From: Vitellaria paradoxa
Lineage: Eukaryota; Streptophyta; Magnoliopsida; Ericales; Sapotaceae
DNA: 64,000 bases
Direction: 5' to 3'
NCBI GenBank assembly: GCA_019916065.1
Contig: CM034236.1
Span: forward strand, 25,430,358-25,494,357
The notes beneath the pieces were generated by a model, which was not told the origin of the DNA, made no database searches, and saw nothing but the letters and a program-made list of their open reading frames with translations. Of this stretch, positions 56,558 through 64,000 are shown piece by piece; within the stretch, counting starts at the first letter, position 1; each line of letters begins with the position of its first letter. A program made the position numbers and the translations under genes.

Positions 56558-58401
56558 TGATTAGCATGCATTATTGTAAAATTGTATATATATTGAGCAT
56601 GCTAATTATGAATTTACAGTTATTATTGGTGATGTGTTAGCGTGATTATCTTATTTCCATGCATTCTTGGTGTGTGTATATTTCAGGTGATATAATATGG
56701 TGTTTTTGGCCCAAACAACACCAAGGTTACATGTGAGGAGGAGCCAAGGTAAGCCAAAATAAAGAAAGTGCAAGAAGAGTCCAAAGACTCCCAAGACTTC
56801 TTCAACTTCCCAAGAGCCATCCCAAGGCATAAGATCAACTACCATGGGTGCCAAGGAGAAGGAAGTGATTTGAAGTCAAACTAGTTGAAGCGGTGTGCGG
56901 TTGAAGTTCCAGCTCAACACCCTCTTAGTTTTCCAGCCATAACTTTTTCATCACAACTCGAAATGATGCCATTCTTTTGGGTTAGAAACAAGACTTGAAG
57001 GGCTACAACTTTTGTGTTTTAGCCAAAGCCCAAATTAATCATCTTGAGGGTCAAAATCGCACCGGAAGTCAAGGACAGAAAGCTGTCAAAGAAGAACTAT
57101 TCACTGTAGTTGCAGACGGGCGCCCCACCTCAACCATGGGCGCCCCATAGGTGTAATGGGTGCCCCACTATTCATTAGATGGGCACCCACCAAGAGCATG
57201 ATTTGGGCAGAACTCAGCATGGGCGCCCCACTTTGGCCATAGGCGCCTATGATGTCTTTTCCAGCATATGTTCAGAATAAAATTTGAGTTGTAATTTTAC
57301 CTTTATGCCCTCGCAATTTATGTATAGATATAAAAGGGCAAATTTCTGATGTACTGAAAGAAAAAAAAAAAAAAAAAAACCCTACGCACTTTTTCTCTTT
57401 TCTTAGTTTAGTTTAGATTAGGGTTAAGGTTTTGATTTCGCTTTAGATTGTTCAAGCTTTAGTTTCGTCTCGGCATTAAGAGTAACGTGTAAGTTATACT
57501 TGTTATTTCGTTTTAATAAAAGGTTTAGTATTCATTATGGCTTTGTTTGTTATTTTTGCTTTGTAGTACTTCATAGTCCTTGTTTGTGATTGTATTGTTT
57601 TCGAAATCGCTTTAAACCTTTTCAATCTATTTTGTTTTCGTGTTTTGTTGTATGATGAAGATGTTTTTCTTTTCGAAATGCTTTGTTCATGTTTTAACAA
57701 TGCTAGGCTAGGGCTGTTCTTGGTTTTAACCTAAGATCGTAATGAAATCGAAGGTCTTGGACTCCGATAATGCAAAGCGAAATGGATTTATTTTCTTTTG
57801 AATGATAATGTAAGAATTGTAATTCTAGGTTAAATTTCAAAAATGAAACCCTGTGATACAATTGATCTCGTTTACACTAGTGTGAATCGAAGATCAATTC
57901 CATGTCCCGGTGATTTCGAACTTGGCTTCAAAACCCTAGAATCGCAGTTTCGTTATGAAATATGGTTTTCGAATGTTGAATCTTCCAACCTAAGTTTACA
58001 TGTGTAAAGATTATGTTGAGTTAATTACATAGTTGAGTTCAAGCCTTCGAGGACATTACAGGACTAGGTTAAAGCCAAGTGTTTCCATTCACATAGTTTT
58101 TTAAGTTCAATTCACGCCGTCTGTTAAGTTTTCAAATTGATTGTTTTGCTTAGTGTTTTCGTTTTTCGTTTAATTTGTGTTTTCAATTTTCAAATCATCA
58201 TTTCAATTCCCCAGTCGAAAACTCCAAAAAGATTTTCATCTTTTCATTTTAAGATTTTCGCAAGTGTTTTCGAAACCAAGTTTTCCAAACATTAAGCCAC
58301 ACCCTTGCTCCCTGTGGACGATGACCTAGGACTCACCTAGACTAAACTCAACTGACCTCTTATACTTGAGAGTGAGGCACTACCAAATTAGAGAGCGGTC
58401 A
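56558..58401 (+). repeat. E7 3' LTR
   Basis: This 1.84-kb LTR runs from TGATTAGCATGCATTATTG to GAGAGCGGTCA. It differs from the 5' LTR by scattered transitions, small indels and loss of one 21-bp palindrome unit near 57240. Followed by the CCTGC target duplication. Confidence 0.95.
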
Positions 58402-61400
58402 CCTGCCTCCACACTAGCTTCATCCCCTATACTGACCTCTGTACCAATTGCAACATTCCATTGCCTACAGTAGTTATGTCTCATACTCCACTGATGTCAT
58501 CCCAGGCCCCACCGACATCATCTCACACTTGCAGGGGATCGCGAGCCCCATTGTTTGATCCTAGCACCTCACAAGAGAGTCAACGAGATCCTACCACATC
58601 ACAGGATCCTTCATCACCTCAGGTTTCAGGTATAACTATTCATTTCACTTATATAATGAAACTTAAATATGCTTTTCTTTTGCTTAATATTTTCAATCTT
58701 TTAGTTATTTACTTAATAGGTTCAAGGAGTACAACGGCATCCTCTAGTAAGAAAAAGGGCTTACCAAGGCCTTACCTACTTAAAGGAGATGGGAACGTAT
58801 AGTGGTTGAGTTTGATAAGATCCTCAAGCCAGTTGGTGTATTTGGTTAGTAGTTGATCAAACAGCTAGGGTGCTTGGTCCGTGATGGCCGAATAGTGCCT
58901 CTTAATATCACGGATGGGAGGTTAGTGCCTTTGGAGGCATTGGATATGATTTGGAAAGAGGTGATGGTAAGTACTTAATTTTGACAATTTAATCTCCCCC
59001 ATTCATTTACTATCTTTCATTATAGGTTTTGTGCATTTTAATAACACTTTTTCCTAAATATTAGGATATTGTGCTTAATGTTCCAAGGGACTTTCGAATA
59101 GTCTGCATGTCTAAGTGTAAAAAATTATGGAAGAATGTAAGAATAAAATGAAGATGAAGTATTGGAAGCCGCATAGATTTGACCCTGATATCCACCTGCC
59201 AGAGAGGTCCCCGTTGGGTGTTGTCCCTGAGCAGTGGCTAGATCTTGTGGCTTACTGGTCAATTGCAAATGTAGAGGTTAACATTTATTGTAGATATTTA
59301 TTTGTTAATCTTACTTATACAATTGATGATAACATTTAACAAATTGATAGGCTAAGGCTTCTCAAAATGCAAATAATCGGGACTTATGCGGTCCAGCACA
59401 CACGACTGGGAACATTTCTTTCGCAGACACATGCCATAGGGTAAATATTGCTTATATTCGTCTTTCATTTTATAGTATGTTGGTGGGTTATTTTAGATGT
59501 GTAATAAATTTAACATATATCTCAGCTGTCCCTTGAAAATGCCCTGATTGACCGGATATCCATCTTTCTCGAGACACATAAAAGTGCTAATCTAGAAGTT
59601 ATGGCCATTGCTGTAAGATAATCGAATTGTGCATTTAATAATGTATTAGTTTTTTGTGCATGCTGAAATCTTAAACAATTAAATATGTATAATCAATTGT
59701 AGGCCCAACTAAAATCTTGACTCAATTAGCTACCAAAGGATAAATGTAACTCAATAGAGAGGCGTGATGCCATCTATCAGAAGGTGGTCGGTCGAGATGG
59801 CCCTGGTTACACTCTCACATATGGAGGGGCTATATCTCGGTCCCTTTTAGGAGGGTGGAGAAGGCCAGCTCATCCCAGTCATCGCAACATCCTTCTGAAT
59901 CAATTGGGTCCATCATTGATGCTCGTATGGCCACCATACAGGAGGAGATGAATGTAGAGCGAGAGGAGCTGATTACACAGTGAGACGAACTAGTCACACA
60001 ACAAGTTGAGCTGATCGCGCAACATCAGGCCAAGCTGGCAACAGTTGTGGCTAGAGTATTTGCGATAGAGTCTCAAATGTTAGAGACCCATGGAGCATCA
60101 CTTAGCGGTCGAGACGCCCCCACGACACAGGTATTTTAATTATGTTTGCATTTATCATTATGTAAACTAATATAGTTATATTCTTATTTTTAGTAGTTTA
60201 TAATACCATATCTTGCAGGTTCCAGATGCAGGCAGTGGACACCGGCCTAACCAAGATTCTATTGGTAATTAGGATAATCCATCAGATTCACTTCCCTCAA
60301 AGATGGATGATCAGGTATAAAAAAGTTCATTTATTATTGTAACTTTTAAAGTGCTCCAGATAAATTTAGTGACTTGTAGAAATGGAACTTGACACACACC
60401 AAATTTTAAGTTTTGAATTCTCAAGTTTTCATACAATATCTTAAACGAAGCAAACGTTTACCTTTGGTTACAAAAATTGACATGCATGGTCTCTTAGGCA
60501 CTAGTAACTTGTAAGAAAGAATAGAACAACAATCCGAGTCCAAATGTGCTTGTTGTAGACCCGAGTATTTTCATGTTTGTACTTGAAACGTAGAATTCTC
60601 AAGTTCTAAGTCAATACCCAACCAAAGGAAATGTGCACCATTGGTTACAAAACTTGACAAGCACGGTCTTTAAGGCACTAGTGAATTATAGGAGAAAATA
60701 GAACAGCAATTCGAGTCCTGGTGCACCTGTTGTAGACTCGAGTAGTTTCGTGTTTTTACTTGAAACTTAGAATTCTTAAGTTTTGAATCTATAACCCAAA
60801 CAAAGTGAACGTGCACCTTGGGTCACAAAACTAGACATACACAGTCTCTTACGCACTAGTGACTTGTAGGAAAAAACAGAATGGCAATCTAAGTCCTGGT
60901 GTGCCCATTGTTTAGTTTATTGCTTTTAGTTAAAACTTAGAATTCTCAAGTTTTGAGTCAATACCCCAAATGGAGCAAACATGCACCGTTGGTCACGAAA
61001 CTTAACACGCATGGTCTCTTAGGCACTAATGACTTATACAAAAAAAAAATGGCAATCTGAGTTCCGATGTGCCTATTGTAGACCGCAATAGTTTCATGTT
61101 TTTAGTTAAAACATAGAATTCTTAGGTTTTGAGTCAATATCCCAGACGGAGCAAACGTGCACCGTTGGTCACAAAACCTAACATGCATGGTCTCTTAGCC
61201 ACTAGTGACTTGTACAGAAAAATAGAACGACAATCTGAGTCTTGGTGTGCTCGTTGTAAACCTGAGTCGTTTCATGTTTTTAGTTAAAATATAGAATTCT
61301 TAAGTTGTGACACAGTACCCCAAACGGAGCAAACGTCCACTGTTTGTCAGGAAACTTGACACGAATAGTCTCTTAAGCACTAGTGACTTGAACAAATAAA

Positions 61401-61897
61401 AAGAATGGTAGTTTGAGTCCTAGTGCGCCCATTATAGACCAGAGTAGTTTCATGTTTTTACATGAAACACAGAATTCTCAAGTTGTGAGTCAATACATCA
61501 AACGGAGCAAACGTGTACCATTGGTCACAAAATTTGACACGCACAGTCTCTTAGGCGCTAATGACTTGTAGGAGAAAACGACACGATAATTCAATTCTCA
61601 GTGTGGCCATTGTAGACCTAAGTAATTTTGTATTTTTATTTGAAATTTAGAATTCTCCAAGTTTTGAGTCAATACTCCAAATGGAGCAAACACACATTGT
61701 TGGTTATGAAACTTAATACACAGTCTCTTAGACACTAGTGACCTGTAGGAAGAAAACTGAACGAAAATCCAAGTACTGGTGTCCCCATAGTACACTCAAC
61801 TAGTTTAATGTTTAAAGTTTAATTTCACGTATTTTATTCTTTAATTTCAAGTTTAATTTCAAAACTAATTATTTATTTTATATATTTTTAGGTTTGA
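58402..61897 (+). pseudogene. CACTA second gene (TNPA/Ptta-like), main part with introns
   Basis: Exons inferred from reading frame and GT...AG borders: 58402-58629, 58720-58966, 59065-59276, 59351-59440, 59526-59612, 59703-60130, 60219-60314 and 61892-61897. Text includes VVEFDKILKPVGVFG, LGCLVRDGRIVPLNITDGRL, ALDMIWKEVM, DIVLNVPRDFRIVCMSKC, MKMKYWKPHRFDPDIHLPER, SPLGVVPEQWLDLVAYW, CHRLSLENALIDRISIFLET and YQKVVGRDGPGYTLTYGGA. A Gln/Glu-rich coiled-coil-like tail follows (MATIQEEMNVEREELITQ, AQHQAKLATVVARVFAIESQ). This matches the plant Transposase_24 / Ptta-En/Spm layout. Stops are present in several exons (for example TGA after ELITQ). The last intron holds the 178-bp repeats. Confidence 0.72.
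60370..61800 (+). repeat. Tandem array of about eight 178-bp units
   Basis: Units are anchored by GAATTC near 60415, 60593, 60770, 60940, 61116, 61294, 61472 and 61650, with spacings of 178, 177, 170, 176, 178, 178 and 178. Each unit holds 'gagcaaacgtgcacc(g)ttggtcacaaa', 'ctcttaggcactagtgacttgta', 'tgtagacc(c)gagtagtttcatgttttta' and 'cttagaattctcaagttttgagtc' type segments. Divergence between units is moderate. The array fills most of the last intron of the CACTA second gene. Confidence 0.88.
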
Positions 61898-62167
61898 CAT
61901 ATATTATCTCTACTTCCAGATGAGAAGATGTTTTTGTTTTTCTTTATTTGCCGTTTTGGTTGTAGTCTTTTAAATGTTTCAAACTATTGCATGTAATCAT
62001 TTTTGGTGGAATATCTACTTTTTAAAACCTTTTATAATATTAAATATATTTTTGGATCTTGATTGTGTAATTAGATTACTTTTGTTAATTAGCTTTATGA
62101 ATGTGATTGTTGTAGATTATATACAGTTACTTATACAAAAAATTTATTAGAAAAAAAAAAGAATAGG

Positions 62168-62553
62168 AGAATTGGTGACTGCTATTTCTATTTTGGTGAC
62201 CGCCAAAACGGTCACTATAGCCTCGTCATTTTTTTTAGCAAAACTTTTAGTGACCGCTTTTGGCAGTCGCCAAATCTTTCCAGCAATGACTGCTTTTTTT
62301 ACCTTTTAGTGACGGCTTTTGGCAATCACTAAAAGTCTTATCCACATTTTAGCAACACACTTTTTGTGACCATCTTTAGTCGTCGCTAAAATGTGACGAC
62401 TGCTGCATAGCGATCATCAAAGTCTTTGGCGACTTAAGCAATGGCGACCGTCAAATAACAATCACTAAGCGGTCACCAAACACATTTGGTGACTGCTTGT
62501 TAATTTTTGGTGATGGCTTTTGGCGGTCACCAAAAGACTTAATTCTAGTAGTG
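62168..62553 (+). repeat. CACTA 3' subterminal repeats and terminus
   Basis: Many short direct and inverted copies of a TTTTGGTGACCGCC / GGCGGTCACCAAAA type motif (for example 62193-62216, 62250-62270, 62305-62330, 62510-62535) lead to the end AATTCTAGTAGTG at 62553. Subterminal repeats of this type are the transposase-binding sites of CACTA elements. E3 gag text starts directly after. Confidence 0.85.
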
Positions 62554-63780
62554 TTTGATCCTCAATATGGTGGGCAGAACTAATTTACTGCATTAGTGAG
62601 AAGTTCATTGGTTTGTTGGTTTTGGACTATTTCTTGCCATAGTGGTATGATAGGGCAATCATCAATTTTGTGTGCTTGACTACTGCATACAAGGCAATAG
62701 ATGCTTGCCATAGGTTCTTTGACTACTGATATGTCTTTCTTTATTTTCAACATCTCAAGCTAAAGTTGCAAGTTTTGCTTTGAGGCTATCATCTTCAATT
62801 AATTGATGTACTCCTTTAGGCACACTGTTCATAGCTTAAATATGTTGAGCTCCTATAGTATCCCATGTTTGCACCCTTTCAACTAAGAAGTCAAAGAATT
62901 CATATGCTTGCTTTATATGTTTACGTTGTGGCATTAATGATCAAAAGAAAACGCTCGCAAGACATGAGGTTTCAAATTTGTGATGAGGACATGAGTGCAA
63001 TAAAGTCTTGAATCCCTCCTAGCATTCATAGAAAGTTTTAGTTGGTTGAGGAGCAAAATTCAAGATTTGATTCTAAAATGGCATAAATTCTATTGGGTGG
63101 AAAGAATTTTTTAAAAAATTTGCTTACATCTCATCCCAAATGTGAATGTCATCTAGTTGTAAGAATTCAAACCCATCTAACAACCTTATTCTTCAGAGGG
63201 AATGCAAAAAGTTAAAAAAAAAAATGAGATCGACAGGATAGTTTGGATTCCTAAAAGTTACGCATATATTCTAAGAATGAGTTAAGTAATCACACTAGTT
63301 TTCAAATTCCATACCACGAAAGGTTGGAAGCAATTAGATCATCCCTGGTTTAAAGTTAAAGGCCCTTTGGTTTCCCAGCCACACCATACATGACTCAGGT
63401 GTATGCCTATCTTATTGAGATAATCCATCATTAATGTCACAATAAATGCTTGAGGCTGATTAACTGCACCTCGAAGTTGGTACCTCAATTTGGGAGATTT
63501 GCCATTTCAGGTGCTAGAGAAGTTTGAATCTCAGTAAAAAGATTGGAAGGTTTAAAAAGTGGATTGAGGATGTTAAAGCGCTAAAGTCTATGTAAATCCC
63601 CCTGAATATAAATGCTCATATACAAAAAATTGACATTATTGCTTGGCATCCGAACGATAATGAGTGGCATCTGGATAGTAATGCATAGTGTTAGAATACT
63701 TTTTTTTTTTTTTTTTTTAGAAAACAAAGAGAAAATTTAACCTAAATTACATGAGAAAACAAGAAAATTATGGCCTTCCA
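62554..63780 (-). pseudogene. Gag N-terminal part of an Athila-like element (very probably E3)
   Basis: Minus-strand gag in decayed frames. Readable text includes the zinc knuckle CLVCSSQAHKIDDC (62710-62665), the only intact C-x2-C-x4-H-x4-C in the window; KFFPPNRIYAILESNLEFCS (63100-63040); and LLPTFRGMEFEN and FNFKPGMI (about 63360-63300). It begins at 62554 at the point homologous to E1 10747 (...CCTC-ATATG...), where the CACTA element is inserted. Together with E3's gag tail (22361-22947) it makes one gag, with only about 260 bp missing. A T22 tract at about 63698-63719 lies in the leader. Confidence 0.75.
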
Positions 63781-63781
63781 A

Positions 63782-64000
63782 GTAGCGGTGCCAAAAATGT
63801 GACTGCTTCCAAAATAGACAATGAAAAATAACCTCTAAGTGCAAAGGTGTGCAGTGTAGTTTAACTTGATGAGCTTAGGATCGTATCCTTAAGGTTAATT
63901 CAATCTAACGTTCTCAAGTGACAGGAAAATAAACTAGGGTTGCTTTTAGAAAAAGGATTTCTAAGATCTATTCAACTTAAAATCAAAGTAACATGTTGCA
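63782..64000 (-). repeat. Primer site and start of 5' LTR (E3), running off the window
   Basis: A decayed tRNA-Asp-type primer site (TGGCACCGCTAC on the minus strand, 63794-63783) is next to an LTR end, GCAGTCA (63806-63800), and the characteristic 'ctctaagtgcaaaggtgtgcagtgtagttt' block shared with the other family LTRs. The remainder of the LTR is beyond 64000. Confidence 0.75.

Larger units (their letters stand above)
50534..58401 (+). mobile_element. E7: gag-only (TR-GAG-type) LTR retrotransposon, complete
   Basis: 7.87-kb plus-strand element flanked by CCTGC at 50529-50533 and 58402-58406. It has a 5' LTR (50534-52401), tRNA-Asp primer site (52408-52425), gag-like frame (52746-54219), a 2.3-kb non-coding 3' region, hairpin and polypurine tract (56521-56557) and a 3' LTR (56558-58401). 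No pol domain occurs. The LTRs are very similar, with mainly transitional differences, so the insertion is among the younger ones here. It is related to E6 in its internal region but has different LTR outer sequences. Confidence 0.95.
45226..62553 (+). mobile_element. CACTA (En/Spm) DNA transposon, 5' limit uncertain
   Basis: Plus-strand element with a TNP2-type transposase (46731-50190), a second intron-containing gene (50302-50533 plus 58402-61897, split by E7), subterminal repeats and the terminus TTCTAGTAGTG (CACTACTAGAA on the other strand) at 62553. The flank at 62554 is E3 gag, giving a probable TTT target. The 5' terminus is either lost in the E4/E5 deletion or is the CACTACC at 45889. 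Coding parts carry many stops, so it is inactive. Confidence 0.85.

Noticed and set aside
60370..61800. Regularly spaced repeats considered as a CRISPR-like array
   Set aside because: Units of 178 bp are contiguous tandem repeats with no unique spacers, in a plant transposon intron.
1..64000. Host protein-coding gene
   Set aside because: All frames with recognisable domains belong to gag, pol or CACTA transposase. No other conserved protein text was found on either strand.

Overview
This window is plant nuclear DNA, almost certainly from a large, repeat-rich angiosperm genome and probably a eudicot. It is AT-rich. I see no host protein gene, no rRNA or tRNA gene, and nothing prokaryotic. Nearly every base can be assigned to a nest of transposable elements: LTR retrotransposons of two Ty3/gypsy-type groups and one CACTA (En/Spm) DNA transposon. 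The lineage signatures are direct. One group has a primer-binding site matching tRNA-Asp (TGGCGCCGTTGCC...) and LTRs that run TGATT...GCGGTCA, as in Athila/Tat-type elements. The other has an initiator-Met primer site (TGGTATCAGAGCC) and the polypurine tract after 'CGAGGACGAAATT' that is typical of Del/Tekay chromoviruses, but no gag-pol, so these are LARD-like non-autonomous elements. The CACTA element carries a TNP2-type transposase, a second intron-containing gene and a TAGTG end.

Layout, outermost host first. E3 is a decayed Athila-like element on the minus strand. Its pol and gag C-terminus are at 19421-22947, and its gag N-terminus and 5' LTR very probably at 62554-64000. Into its integrase went E2 (plus strand, 3' part at 15421-19420). 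Into E2 went E1 (minus, 6854-15420: gag-pol and 5' LTR, with a solo LTR at 11193-13132 in its gag). Into E1's integrase went LARD-2 (plus, 3' LTR piece 5294-6853), and into that LTR went LARD-1 (minus, 1-5293). The left halves of these elements lie outside the window. To the right, E4 (plus, LARD-like, 22948-31366) sits in E3's gag. E4 is cut off at 31366/31367 and fused to E5 (minus, Athila-like, 31367-45225). E5 holds E6 (minus, 32976-42522, flanked by ATATG duplications), which holds a solo LTR (36796-38594, flanked by AAGAA). From 45226 (5' limit uncertain) to 62553 lies the CACTA element, whose second gene is split by E7 (plus, 50534-58401, flanked by CCTGC).

E6 and E7 are non-autonomous: they have LTRs, the tRNA-Asp primer site and one gag-like frame of about 490 codons, but no protease, reverse transcriptase or integrase (the TR-GAG organisation). 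E1, E3 and E5 are the sort of autonomous relatives that could have supplied enzymes, although all are now broken by stops, frameshifts and insertions.

The most interesting unexplained signals are these. (1) A duplicated module, a perfect hairpin with a small GGA-type loop followed by a T-rich/G5-6 tract, occurs both at the true polypurine tract and about 1.5-2 kb upstream of it, in E2, E6 and E7. (2) Arrays of short GC-rich palindromes (GGGCGCCC or TGGTCCGGACCA) lie just upstream of the LTR TATA box in three unrelated LTR families. (3) The gag-only protein has a conserved C-terminal region of unknown role. (4) One deletion junction appears to explain four truncated structures at once.
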